Shown here piece after piece: positions 53,635 to 62,268 of a stretch of 64,000 nucleotides of DNA (within the stretch, counting starts at the first letter, position 1; the number at the start of each line of letters is the position of its first letter). Both the position numbers and the translations under genes were made by a program. This stretch comes from Lachnospiraceae bacterium UBA7202 (lineage in GTDB: Bacteria; Bacillota; Clostridia; Lachnospirales; Lachnospiraceae): assembly GCA_002490705.1 (NCBI GenBank), contig DKUO01000017.1, forward strand, positions 1 to 64,000, read 5' to 3'. Below the pieces are notes generated by a model. That model saw nothing but the letters and a program-made list of their open reading frames with translations. It was not told the origin of the DNA and ran no database searches.

Positions 53635-54662
53635 CTGGGAAACAGGCAATCCGCAAAACGCTGTGCCAATAATTCCCTGCCCGCGTCGTTAAAGTGAATA
53701 TAGTCGGTCATGTAATCCAGGTAGTTGTCCTCGTTGACGGAACCGTAAAAATTGTCAATGAAAGAGACGCTTACATCCATGGTGGCGTCGAGCTCTTTTT
53801 GTAAATAATGGCTCAGCGTGCCATGTCCTAAGTCGGCGCGGTCGCCGTTTTGGAAATTGCCGTTCTCGTCAATGCTGTGGCAGAAGGTGTGGGACATGAC
53901 CACAATCCGAATGTGGGGATAGGCCTCCTGAATCGCCTTCACGCCTGCGCGCAGCGCGCCGGTATAGGTGATCTCCGCATAGGGCGCATTGGGATCGTCG
54001 CAGGGGCGTTTGTTCACATAGTCGCTGCCGTCGTACATAATGCAGATCATGTCCACATTATTTAGATCCAGTTCCGACAGCATCTGCGTTGTCTTGCCGA
54101 AATTTTCGTCGTAACTGTAGGTAGCCGCCGTCTTCATCAGGTCAAAATCCCCGCTGGCAAGGCTTTTTGCCACATAAGAGAAAGAGAAGGCGTCAAGGAT
54201 ATAGCCGTCGTTGTAGGAGGCAAACTGGGCCGCCATGGTGGTTCCTGTGAAGGAGCCGTTGTAGACCGTAGCGCCTGTTTTTTTGGCAATCTGCTGCGCG
54301 AGGCCGTTCTCACCAAGCTCCAGAGAGAAGGGGTCGTCGCCCAGACACAGAATGGTGGTCACACCGTCGTCTACATAGCCCTCGCGCTTATCCGGGGCGA
54401 GGGGAATGAGATTGTCGAGGACCTCTATGTCAAAATTTTCGGTTGACTCGTCCGGAATTTCCTCGGGGGTCGTGCCCTTGTTCCACCGGTAGAGACGATA
54501 AGCGGAAAAGGCCATGACCAGCACGATGGCGGCTAACAGAATCAGGTTGAGGTTCACATGGAACCCGCCTGTTTTAGCGTCCTTTTCCTGTTCCTCCGGC
54601 ATGTCTGCCATATCCGGCGCATCGGTATTTTTTGTTATATCTTTTTTCTGGTTTTCGCTCAT
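53628..54662 (-). CDS. degenerate SGNH-fold membrane-anchored protein
   Basis: A 344-residue protein with one membrane helix near residues 36-55 after a charged cytosolic N-terminus. The outer domain aligns by eye with the SGNH protein encoded at 31630 (shared TYTGAL segment, SHTFCHS against GPHYCQV). The nucleophile block is LGDDPFS instead of GDS, so Ser is replaced by Asp. The third block reads YDGSDYV instead of GxND, so Asn is also lost. Only the last block DYIHFNDAGREL keeps Asp and His. It is therefore probably a binding or scaffold protein, or has a different chemistry. ATG 54662 has AAAGGA upstream. Confidence 0.7.
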   Translation of the reverse strand: MSENQKKDITKNTDAPDMADMPEEQEKDAKTGGFHVNLNLILLAAIVLVMAFSAYRLYRWNKGTTPEEIPDESTENFDIEVLDNLIPLAPDKREGYVDDGVTTILCLGDDPFSLELGENGLAQQIAKKTGATVYNGSFTGTTMAAQFASYNDGYILDAFSFSYVAKSLASGDFDLMKTAATYSYDENFGKTTQMLSELDLNNVDMICIMYDGSDYVNKRPCDDPNAPYAEITYTGALRAGVKAIQEAYPHIRIVVMSHTFCHSIDENGNFQNGDRADLGHGTLSHYLQKELDATMDVSVSFIDNFYGSVNEDNYLDYMTDYIHFNDAGRELLAQRFADCLFPSQ

Positions 54663-54784
54663 AATTTTGCAGATATCCTTTCCTTGTGCCGTATGCCGGC
54701 ATTCAAATCTCACACTATTCTACTATGGTTTTTCTGAAAAATCTACTCTAAAAAAATGAAGATTTACGAAAGATTTGAAAAGAC

Positions 54785-54845
54785 AGGAGTGTGAAAGAAA
54801 AGGAGCATGGACCGAAATCTCAAGAAATCGGACCACACTCCTTTT
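54785..54845 (-). terminator. candidate bidirectional terminator
   Basis: A perfect 9-bp outer stem AGGAGTGTG (54785-54793) / CACACTCCT (54834-54842) encloses a CCGA/TCGG pair. It is flanked by TTTT on the plus strand and by a short A-rich stretch on the left, which would give U residues to a minus-strand transcript from the zinc-ribbon gene. Confidence 0.45.
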
Positions 54846-54859
54846 CTCTGCCAATTGTA

Positions 54860-55183
54860 TCAAACGATTGATACGGCGTTTTCCATCGGATTCCGCTCAG
54901 GTGCGGGGTGAGAATGGATCGCCGGCTGTGCTAACTGCCGTTGCAGCTCTTTGTACCACTTGCTGTACTTATACATACGGTATGTAGTGCTAAGACGCTT
55001 GAGTTGTTCGTCGTCGGTACAGCAGATGCAGAAGGATGTCCTCTGCGCTTCGTTCATGGATACATAATCCATGTAGCTGAGTTTTAGCTCGGTAATCATT
55101 CCCCGACATTTCGGACAAAACTGTTTATGTCCGTTTAACATATGAACCCGCTGGCAACGCTTACAGTAGTGCATGTACATCAT
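54860..55183 (-). CDS. small zinc-ribbon protein, function unknown
   Basis: A 107-residue protein. The N-terminus has a zinc-ribbon pattern CKRC (residues 7-10) and CPKC (23-26), and a later FCICC adds cysteines. The rest is rich in Tyr, Lys and Arg, with a KYSKWYKELQRQL helix. It may bind nucleic acid, but the family is not recognised. GGGGA lies 7 nt before ATG 55183, and a promoter is seen upstream. It is a single-gene unit between the MBOAT block and the GH25 gene. Confidence 0.6.
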   Translation of the reverse strand: MMYMHYCKRCQRVHMLNGHKQFCPKCRGMITELKLSYMDYVSMNEAQRTSFCICCTDDEQLKRLSTTYRMYKYSKWYKELQRQLAQPAIHSHPAPERNPMENAVSIV

Positions 55184-55240
55184 GAAAAATTCCCCTTTTC
55201 CACAATCTCTGTAAGTCAGCAGTTTGTCAGTTGCTCTTAT

Positions 55241-55269
55241 ATTGTGTCAGCTATAAAGGGCAAAGTCAA
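55241..55269 (-). promoter_or_regulatory. promoter for the zinc-ribbon protein gene
   Basis: On the minus strand TTGACT (55264-55269) and CACAAT (55241-55246) are separated by 17 nt, about 58 nt before the ATG at 55183. Confidence 0.5.
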
Positions 55270-55308
55270 GCGTATATAGGCGGAAAATGCCATAAAATAG
55301 CTGTAAAA

Positions 55309-55337
55309 TATCGCGCAATTATCGCGCATTTATCGCG
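55309..55337. repeat. three TATCGCG sites spaced exactly 11 nt
   Basis: TATCGCG begins at 55309, 55320 and 55331. The one-turn spacing puts all copies on the same DNA face, as expected for a cooperative regulator site. They lie upstream of both divergent promoters. Confidence 0.55.
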
Positions 55338-55457
55338 TTTTGAGAGAAAATAGGGAGGAAAATGTCGATTTACATAAAATAATAGTGGGAGAAGCGACAT
55401 AAATATTGATATTAGGCTGTCTGTGTGCTAATATTTTACTGTATTCGCTTCTGTGAT

Positions 55458-55468
55458 TATGGTATAAT
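55458..55468 (+). promoter_or_regulatory. extended -10 promoter for the GH25 gene
   Basis: TATGGTATAAT with perfect TATAAT at 55463-55468 and a TG extension. No good -35 is present, which fits an extended -10 or an activated promoter. Confidence 0.6.
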
Positions 55469-55533
55469 GGTTTACATAAAGGTAAACAGATGAGAAACAA
55501 CAGACCAGCATATAAATGGAGATGAGACTGACG

Positions 55534-58500
55534 ATGCAAAATAGGAAGAAAAAGAAACCGGCGACGAAGAATCAGCATAAGAAGGTGCGTTTTGAAGATC
55601 TGTTGGAGGACGACCGCTTCGATGATGAGGATTATGACACTGTGACCGGAGATACCTTGGAGTTCTTAAGTCTGGATGACGATACGATTGCGTCTTATAA
55701 CCGCACGGCCAGATCCCGTTACGCGGAGGAAGAGGATGACTATGAGGACGAAGACGATGAAGATGAAGCAGACTATGAGGATGAAGACGAAGTAGACTAC
55801 GAGGACGAAGAGGATGAAGACGAAGCAGACTACGAGGATGAAGACGACGAGGACGAAGCGGTCTACGAAGATGATGAAGATTATGAAGAGGTAGATTACG
55901 AAGACGAGGAAGACTACGAAGACGAGGAAGATTACGAGGACGAAGAAGACTACGAGGACGAGGAAGATTACGAAGACGAGGAAGACTACGAGGACGAAGA
56001 AGATTATGAGGACTACGAAGACGAGGATGATGGTTTCGCAGCCCGCTTGATGCATTTTTTTGAAGAGATGAACGGTTTGGACATGGCGGTGGCCGTGCTC
56101 GGGATTTTGGTACTTGTGGGAGCTGTTGTCACGGGTGGAATTTATGCGCATGCCAAATCTACGGCGAAGCAGGTGGCTTCCTTTGCCACCATCGGCGAAG
56201 AGATCGAGGGCGTTTCCGTGATCGGGGAGAGCGGACTGCTTGCGGTGTCGGAGTCGGCAAAAATGGGAAATATGATCGACATAGAGGAAGAGGATCCGGA
56301 ACAGCAGGAGGAGAAGAAAGAGGAGGACGAGAACGGGGAAGTACAGGTGGAGCTTCGCCTGACTTCTATTATGTCAGATATTAAAATCAAGTTTGTCAAT
56401 CAGAAAACGGGTAAACTGATCGGTGGTGTGGCTTTCGAGGTGGAGGTTTCGGGGCCCAAAAGCTACTCGCTGAAAGACGACGACAAGGACGGCGTGATCT
56501 ATCAGACAGATGTGGCTGCTGGAAGCTACGATGTAAAGATGCTGCCCCTCTCCGGCGAGAATGCGGAGAAGTATAAACTTCCCTCAGGCAGCAGTTCTGT
56601 CAAAGTTACGGACAAGATTGCCTACAAGAAAGTGGATGTGGCAGATGAGGTGAAGAGCGAGTCGGAAATCAATGTGGCCAAGGAGGAGGCCAATGTGCAG
56701 AATACGGTGGTGGAATCGACCCTGAAAGATACGGTTGAGTGGGTGGAATCCACGAAGACGCCCGTCGGGGGCGCCGACGAGGAGTTTGAGAAAGTGTCGT
56801 TGGAGAATGTAGTGGACCCGTGGAAGACCACCAGCGCGTTTCGGAAGATGGTGGAAGGCGACGGTGGAAATGAGAGCGGCGGCGACACAGGCAATACGGG
56901 TAATACGGGCGACGGCGGCAACACGGGTAATACGGGCGACGGCGGCGATACAGGTGACGGCGGCAATACAGGCAATCCGAGCGACGGCGGCAATACGGGC
57001 GACGGCGGCAATACGGGCGACGGCGGCAATACAGGTGATAAGGACAATCCGAGCGACAGCAGTACGAGCAACGATAGTACGAGCAGCGGCAGCACCAGCA
57101 GCGACGGCAGTACGAGCAATGACAGTACCAGCACGCCGAGTACAAGTACGCCGAGCACCAGTACGCCAAGCACCAGCACACCGAGCACCAGTACGCCGAG
57201 CACCAGTACGCCGAGTACCGGCGGCAATTCCGGCGGCAATACCCCGACACCGGCGCCCGATCTGGGTGCGAGCGCAAAACCTTCGATTAAGGGCAATACC
57301 ACGTTGGAGGTTGGCAAGAGCGAACTGCTCAGTGTGGTGGTTGATAACGGGGCTTCCTATTCTGTAGGTGAGGATTGGAAAAGTGATAACGAGAAAGTTG
57401 CGAAGGTGGACAAGCAGGGTAAGGTGACTGCCATCGGCTCAGGCAGCGCCAAGGTGACGGTCACGGTAAAGATCACGACAGCCACGGGAAACAGAACCGA
57501 AAAATTGGAATGCACGGTGACGGTGCAGGGTAAATATAAGAAGGTCACCATCACAGGCTCCAACGTGGTGGGCCTGAACCAGACCATCACGCTGACGGCG
57601 AAATCAGACCCGGAGGGGGCTGAGATTATCTGGAAGAGCCATGATGAAAAGTATGCCAAAGTGGATGAGAAGGGCGTTGTCACGGGCATAAAGGAAGGCG
57701 AGGTCTATATCAGGGCCATGTGCAAGACAGACGCCAATATTTATGCCGACATAAAACTTACGGTTGGACAGGCGGTGGACGGCGCCGCCAAGTTAAAGGA
57801 CAAGGACGGCAACCAGCTCTACTACAAAAAGGACGGCAAGTATATCGAGGCCACCTACAATGATTATCCTGAGCATAAGACTTTCTTCCGCAAGAGGAAA
57901 GACGCCGCTTACAAGTATACCGGATGGCAGACCATAGACGGCCATTTGTATTATTTCGATAAGGAAGGCAACTATGTGACGGGCGAACAGGTGATTCAGG
58001 GCGCCAAGTACACCTTCGGCAGCGACGGCAAGATGGCGAAGAGCTCCGGCACTATGGGAATTGACGTGTCAAAGCACAATGGCAATATCGACTGGGATGC
58101 AGTAAAAAATTCCGGCGTCTCCTATGTGATTATCCGGTGCGGTTACCGCGGCTACTCTACCGGTGTGCTGGTGGAGGACCCCAAGTTCAGAAGCAATATC
58201 AAAGGCGCGAAGGCGGCCGGACTGAAAGTGGGTGCTTATTTCTTCAGTCAGGCGGTCAACGAGGTGGAGGCTGTGGAAGAGGCTTCCATGGCCATTGATC
58301 TGGTGAAAGACTATGGACTGAATTATCCGCTCTTCCTTGACGTGGAGGGAAGCGGCGGACGGGCCGACGGCATCAGCCGCGATACCAGAACGGCGGTCTG
58401 CAAAACATTCTGCCAGACAGTCCAGAATTCCGGTATTTCGGCGGGCGTTTACGCAAACAAGACCTGGTTTACCGAGAAGATCAGCGCGGGAAGCCTGACT

Positions 58501-58644
58501 AACTATAAACTGTGGCTGGCGCAGTATGCCAGCGCGCCGACCTATACGGCTACCCGTTATGATCTGTGGCAGTATTCCTCCAAGGGAAAGGTCAGCGGCA
58601 TCAGCGGCAACGTGGATATGAATATTAGTTATGTAAACTATTGA
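55534..58644 (+). CDS. modular membrane-anchored GH25 lysozyme with acidic repeat, Big2 domains and wall-binding repeats
   Basis: A 1036-residue protein. In order: a basic N-terminus (1-20), an Asp/Glu/Tyr tract (about 65-166), one membrane helix (about 184-204), a spacer with a short Cna-like region (about 280-370), Gly-Asp-Asn-Thr and Ser-Thr-Pro repeats (about 440-575), two Big2-type Ig domains (about 580-748), a choline-binding-like wall repeat region (about 750-835), and a C-terminal GH25 domain (about 840-1036) with GIDVSKHNG and LDVEG holding the catalytic acidic residues. GH25 enzymes cut the MurNAc-GlcNAc bond of peptidoglycan. The N-terminal 183 residues should be cytosolic. ATG 55534 is preceded by GGAG. 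Confidence 0.85.
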   Translation: MQNRKKKKPATKNQHKKVRFEDLLEDDRFDDEDYDTVTGDTLEFLSLDDDTIASYNRTARSRYAEEEDDYEDEDDEDEADYEDEDEVDYEDEEDEDEADYEDEDDEDEAVYEDDEDYEEVDYEDEEDYEDEEDYEDEEDYEDEEDYEDEEDYEDEEDYEDYEDEDDGFAARLMHFFEEMNGLDMAVAVLGILVLVGAVVTGGIYAHAKSTAKQVASFATIGEEIEGVSVIGESGLLAVSESAKMGNMIDIEEEDPEQQEEKKEEDENGEVQVELRLTSIMSDIKIKFVNQKTGKLIGGVAFEVEVSGPKSYSLKDDDKDGVIYQTDVAAGSYDVKMLPLSGENAEKYKLPSGSSSVKVTDKIAYKKVDVADEVKSESEINVAKEEANVQNTVVESTLKDTVEWVESTKTPVGGADEEFEKVSLENVVDPWKTTSAFRKMVEGDGGNESGGDTGNTGNTGDGGNTGNTGDGGDTGDGGNTGNPSDGGNTGDGGNTGDGGNTGDKDNPSDSSTSNDSTSSGSTSSDGSTSNDSTSTPSTSTPSTSTPSTSTPSTSTPSTSTPSTGGNSGGNTPTPAPDLGASAKPSIKGNTTLEVGKSELLSVVVDNGASYSVGEDWKSDNEKVAKVDKQGKVTAIGSGSAKVTVTVKITTATGNRTEKLECTVTVQGKYKKVTITGSNVVGLNQTITLTAKSDPEGAEIIWKSHDEKYAKVDEKGVVTGIKEGEVYIRAMCKTDANIYADIKLTVGQAVDGAAKLKDKDGNQLYYKKDGKYIEATYNDYPEHKTFFRKRKDAAYKYTGWQTIDGHLYYFDKEGNYVTGEQVIQGAKYTFGSDGKMAKSSGTMGIDVSKHNGNIDWDAVKNSGVSYVIIRCGYRGYSTGVLVEDPKFRSNIKGAKAAGLKVGAYFFSQAVNEVEAVEEASMAIDLVKDYGLNYPLFLDVEGSGGRADGISRDTRTAVCKTFCQTVQNSGISAGVYANKTWFTEKISAGSLTNYKLWLAQYASAPTYTATRYDLWQYSSKGKVSGISGNVDMNISYVNY
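55726..56031 (+). repeat. in-gene acidic repeat region of the GH25 protein
   Basis: About 100 codons for Asp, Glu and regularly spaced Tyr. The best-ordered part, from about 55890, repeats the six-residue unit EDEEDY with synonymous GAA/GAG and GAT/GAC changes, so it is maintained at protein level rather than being a perfect DNA repeat. Confidence 0.8.
56857..57261 (+). repeat. in-gene Gly/Asn/Thr and Ser/Thr/Pro linker repeats
   Basis: Tandem units encoding GDGGNTG are followed by STSTP units. They form a flexible spacer, a likely site for glycosylation and for length change by slippage. Confidence 0.8.
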
Positions 58645-58664
58645 TAAGGAGGAAGAGGGAAAAC

Positions 58665-59744
58665 ATGAAAACCTATCTTGTGACGGGAGGCGCCGGGTTT
58701 ATCGGTTCCAACTACATTCATTACATGTTCAAAAAGTACGGCGATACGATTCGGATTATCAATGTGGACGCGCTGACCTATGCGGGCAATCCGGAAAACT
58801 TAAAGGAAGTGGAGAATCGGGAAAACTACACGTTTGTCAAGGCGAATATCTGCGATAAGGAGGCCATTGCCAAGATTTTTGCGGAAAATGAGATCGACAG
58901 GGTGGTCCATTTTGCGGCGGAGAGCCATGTGGACAGAAGCATCAAAGACCCGGAGATTTTTGTACAGACAAACGTCCTGGGAACGGCGGTGATGTTAAAC
59001 TGCGCGAAGGCGGCGTGGGAGCTCCCTGACGGCACCTTCAAGGAGGACAAAAAATTCCTGCATGTGTCCACCGATGAGGTGTACGGGTCTCTTTCGGAGG
59101 ACGGAGGTTATTTTTATGAGACAACCCCTTACGCGCCCCACAGCCCCTATTCTGCGAGTAAGGCCGGCTCGGACATGCTGGTGAAGGCATATATGGACAC
59201 CTATCATTTCCCGGCCAACATTACCAACTGTTCTAACAATTACGGGCCGTATCAGTTCCCGGAGAAATTGATTCCGCTCATCATCCACAATGCGCTGGCG
59301 GGAAAGAAACTCCCTGTTTACGGCGACGGCAAAAACGTGCGCGACTGGCTTTACGTGGAGGATCACGCCAAGGCCATCGACATGGTGCAGGAGAAGGGAC
59401 GGCTGTTTGAGACCTATAACGTGGGCGGACACAACGAGAAGCAGAATATTGAGATCATAAAGATTATCATAGAAACCCTACAGGAGATGCTTCCTGAAGG
59501 TGATCCGAGGAAAGCCCTTGTCAGCGAGGAGCTGATCACTTATGTGGAAGACCGCAAGGGACACGACAGGCGCTACGCGATTGCACCGGACAAGATCCGC
59601 GAGGAGATCGGCTGGGAGCCGGAGACTATGTTCAAAGAAGGCATCCGCCGCACCATTGAGTGGTACTTTGCCCATGAGGAGTGGATGGCGCATGTGACGA
59701 GCGGCGATTACCAGAAGTATTACGAAGAGATGTATTCTGTATAA
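58665..59744 (+). CDS. rfbB: dTDP-glucose 4,6-dehydratase
   Basis: A 359-residue extended SDR enzyme. The NAD motif TGGAGFIGSNYIHYM is at residues 6-20, the FAAESHVDRSI segment typical of RmlB is near 83-93, the catalytic TDEVYGSL follows, and the Tyr-Lys pair lies in YSASKAG. It makes dTDP-4-keto-6-deoxyglucose, a precursor of dTDP-rhamnose and other deoxysugars. The rest of the rhamnose set (rmlA, rmlC, rmlD) is not in this window. GAGGAAGAGGG precedes ATG 58665; it follows the GH25 gene by 20 nt. Confidence 0.95.
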   Translation: MKTYLVTGGAGFIGSNYIHYMFKKYGDTIRIINVDALTYAGNPENLKEVENRENYTFVKANICDKEAIAKIFAENEIDRVVHFAAESHVDRSIKDPEIFVQTNVLGTAVMLNCAKAAWELPDGTFKEDKKFLHVSTDEVYGSLSEDGGYFYETTPYAPHSPYSASKAGSDMLVKAYMDTYHFPANITNCSNNYGPYQFPEKLIPLIIHNALAGKKLPVYGDGKNVRDWLYVEDHAKAIDMVQEKGRLFETYNVGGHNEKQNIEIIKIIIETLQEMLPEGDPRKALVSEELITYVEDRKGHDRRYAIAPDKIREEIGWEPETMFKEGIRRTIEWYFAHEEWMAHVTSGDYQKYYEEMYSV

Positions 59745-59768
59745 GAAAAAGCATGGCAGAGGTATGTG

Positions 59769-62246
59769 ATGATTTCATTTATAGCAGGTATTATCCTGAT
59801 TCTCGTACCGGGCATACTGCCGGCATATGTGAGATATCAAAAAGATAAGAAAGGCAATCGGTTTTCCGCAGTGGCGGATACGCTGTTGTTTGCCTTTCTT
59901 ATTCTTGTCTGTACGGGCGGCGTGGTGACGCTGCTTTTTGGGGATATGGAATTGTCTCTGAAAAACAATCCCTATTTGCTCCTGTATGTCGTATGGCTGG
60001 TGACGGCCTACGGTATTTCACTGCTGTTTGCGCTTTTGATACAGGGCAAACAAAAGGGCGCGGCGGCCGGAAGGCGGGCGCTGCTTTTCGGTACGGCGCT
60101 GTGGGCGGTTCTGCTTGCGGGGCTGTGGTATGACGATTATGCGGTAAGACATGTGGTGATCAATGAAGTCTGTACCTGTAATCTGACGCTGGCTTTGGAT
60201 GGTGACGGGAGGAACAGCGATTATATCGAGTTGTACAATCCCTCTTTTACGGCGGTGCCGTTAGGCGGTTTCTGTCTGACGGATGAGGAGGATCCGCAGA
60301 AGGGCCGCAGTCTGCCGGAAGTCATGCTGCCTCCCCGCTCGTATCTGTTGTTGTTTGCGGACGGCAGCGGAAGAGGGTTGACGGTATACGAGGAGGAAGA
60401 AGGGGGAGAGCAAAGGGCTTTGTATCTGGATTTCAAACTGCGAAAGCAGGGGGAGAGCGTGTCTCTTTTTGACAATACGGGGCGTATCATAGATTATGTG
60501 GAGGTGCCGCCTCTTGCAGAGGATGTGTCCTATGCAAGGTTTTCTGGCGGCTGGCATACCGTGAGAAACGGCACGCCGGGTGAAAGCAATGAGGGCCTTT
60601 CGCCGATGGTTCTGCCGACGTTAGAAGCTCCTGTATTTTCTGCCAAAAGCGGGTTTTATGACGAGCCCTTCCTTCTTTCGCTGGCGGCGGGGGAGGGGGA
60701 AACCATCTACTATACCACGGACGGCAGCTTTCCCACTGTGGATTCCGAACAATATACGGAGCCGATTTTGATAGAAGACGCCACCCCGGCGGAAAACAGG
60801 TATGCCGCCATCACGGGGATTTCCAGCGAAGGGGATTACAGTCCGGCGGACAGGATCGACAAGGGAACGCTTGTGAGAGCGGTCAGTGTAAACGATGCGG
60901 GGGAAGTCAGCGGCGCCGCGTCGCAGATCTACTTTGTCGGATATGAGGAGAAGCCCGCCTATGACGGGGTTAAGGTGCTGTCCATGGAGGTGGAGCCGGA
61001 GGATTTCTTTTCGGAGGAAAGGGGCATCTATGTGCTGGGCGAGAATTTCACGGATTGGTATGAGAACTATGGCGGAAAGGAACGGATGCACCCTTCGCTT
61101 TACTCGGGCAATGCGAGCGGCTCTGGCTACTCGGGATTTTCGGGCCGCTCTTTTTCGGCTAATTATGCCCACCCGGACAGGACGAAGGAACGGCGGGTCA
61201 AGGTGACGCTCTTTGACGGGGAAGGGAACTTTGTGGGCGAGGAGGAGATCGGGGTAAGAATCCGGGGCGGGGCTTCCCGAAATCTGCGGCAGAAGGGCTT
61301 TAATTTTTATGACAGGGATGCCTATGGGGAGGATGTGCTCGGTCTTGGCGCAAAAATGCTCCGTACCTCCGGCTCCCTTGACACCAATGTGACCATGCTG
61401 CGCGATGTGTTCAACCAATCGCTGGTGGCGGAGGGAAGTCTGGACACACAGCCCGGCGAACCCTGCGTGGTGTTCCTGAACGGCGAATTTTGGGGTCTGT
61501 ATAATCTACAGGCCCGTTACGGGGAAGAATATTATAAGGAGAAGTACGGGATCGGGGAGGATAATCTGATCGTGATCAAGCGGGAAAGCCATGTCTCGGT
61601 GGGAGAGGAGGAAGATATGGCGCTGTATCAGGAACTTCTGGATTATGCGCTGGAAAACGATCTTTCCCAGCCGGAACATTATGAGGCCATCGGACAGATG
61701 ATGGATCTCCAGAGCTTTATCGAGCAGTATTGCTTTGAAATCTATATTGCCAATGCGGACTGGCCGTTAAATAATGTGTGCTGCTGGCGCGCCAGAGAAA
61801 CGGACGGGGATAATCCCTATGCGGACGGCAGATGGCGTTTCGGCGTGTACGATACCGACGAGTCGACAGGCATCTATGAGGACGGCATGTGTACCTATGA
61901 TTCTGATCCATTTTCGGAGGAAATGCACTGGGCGGGGAGCCCCTTTACCACGAAGCTCATGTCGCAGCTGCTGGCGAATGCAGGTTTCAGGAAGCAATTT
62001 GAGCAAACCTTTTATGATATGGTAAATAAAAACTTTGCGTATCCGCAGGTTCATGATAAACTATATGAGATGGCGGCGCGGTACGAAAAACCCATGGTGG
62101 AGAGCTGGAACCGTTTCAATGAAGGGGAGTACACGGCGGACACATTCTGGGAAAACATCCGGGTTTTGGACGAATTTTATGAGAAGCGCGCCGGCTATGT
62201 GATACCTTACTTTGAGGAGGCCATGAGAGGCGTCAGCGCAGAGTGA
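59769..62246 (+). CDS. membrane protein with lamin-tail, chitobiase-like and CotH kinase domains
   Basis: An 825-residue protein. The first 125 residues hold four hydrophobic segments. Then come a lamin-tail domain (about 127-235, VINEVCTCN then YIELYNPSF), a chitobiase/FN3-like domain (about 284-385, IYYTTDGSFPT) and a CotH domain (about 400-800: VRIRGGASRN, LRTSGSLDTNVTMLRD, FWGLYNLQARYGEEY, FGVYDTDES). CotH kinases phosphorylate spore-coat or surface proteins. The soluble domains should be extracytoplasmic. The N-terminal membrane part resembles the small protein encoded next. It forms an operon with a Cthe_2159-like lipoprotein and a VTC protein. Confidence 0.85.
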   Translation: MISFIAGIILILVPGILPAYVRYQKDKKGNRFSAVADTLLFAFLILVCTGGVVTLLFGDMELSLKNNPYLLLYVVWLVTAYGISLLFALLIQGKQKGAAAGRRALLFGTALWAVLLAGLWYDDYAVRHVVINEVCTCNLTLALDGDGRNSDYIELYNPSFTAVPLGGFCLTDEEDPQKGRSLPEVMLPPRSYLLLFADGSGRGLTVYEEEEGGEQRALYLDFKLRKQGESVSLFDNTGRIIDYVEVPPLAEDVSYARFSGGWHTVRNGTPGESNEGLSPMVLPTLEAPVFSAKSGFYDEPFLLSLAAGEGETIYYTTDGSFPTVDSEQYTEPILIEDATPAENRYAAITGISSEGDYSPADRIDKGTLVRAVSVNDAGEVSGAASQIYFVGYEEKPAYDGVKVLSMEVEPEDFFSEERGIYVLGENFTDWYENYGGKERMHPSLYSGNASGSGYSGFSGRSFSANYAHPDRTKERRVKVTLFDGEGNFVGEEEIGVRIRGGASRNLRQKGFNFYDRDAYGEDVLGLGAKMLRTSGSLDTNVTMLRDVFNQSLVAEGSLDTQPGEPCVVFLNGEFWGLYNLQARYGEEYYKEKYGIGEDNLIVIKRESHVSVGEEEDMALYQELLDYALENDLSQPEHYEAIGQMMDLQSFIEQYCFEIYIANADWPLNNVCCWRARETDGDNPYADGRWRFGVYDTDESTGIYEDGMCTYDSDPFSEEMHWAGSPFTTKLMSQLLANAGFRKQFEQTFYDMVNKNFAYPQVHDKLYEMAARYEKPMVESWNRFNEGEYTADTFWENIRVLDEFYEKRAGYVIPYFEEAMRGVSAE

Positions 62247-62268
62247 GGACAGGAAAGAGGAGAAAAAA

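Larger units (their letters stand above)
55184..55533. other. 350-nt divergent intergenic region
   Basis: No gene is seen. It carries a minus-strand promoter at 55241-55269, three phased TATCGCG sites at 55309-55337, an extended -10 at 55458-55468 for the GH25 gene, and a small hairpin GTTTAC / GTAAAC at 55470-55487 near the predicted transcript start. Confidence 0.6.

Noticed and set aside
56857..57261. Direct repeats resembling a CRISPR-like array
   Set aside because: The repeats are short, of codon length and in frame within the GH25 protein; there are no unique spacers and no cas genes.
56622..57317. Minus-strand frame rich in Leu, Val and Pro repeats
   Set aside because: It is the reverse reading of the GDGGNTG and STSTP codons of the GH25 gene and not a separate protein.
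59769..62246. Reading the CotH protein as a spore-coat protein
   Set aside because: It has several N-terminal membrane helices plus lamin-tail and chitobiase-like domains and lies in a glycan locus; no other spore gene is seen.
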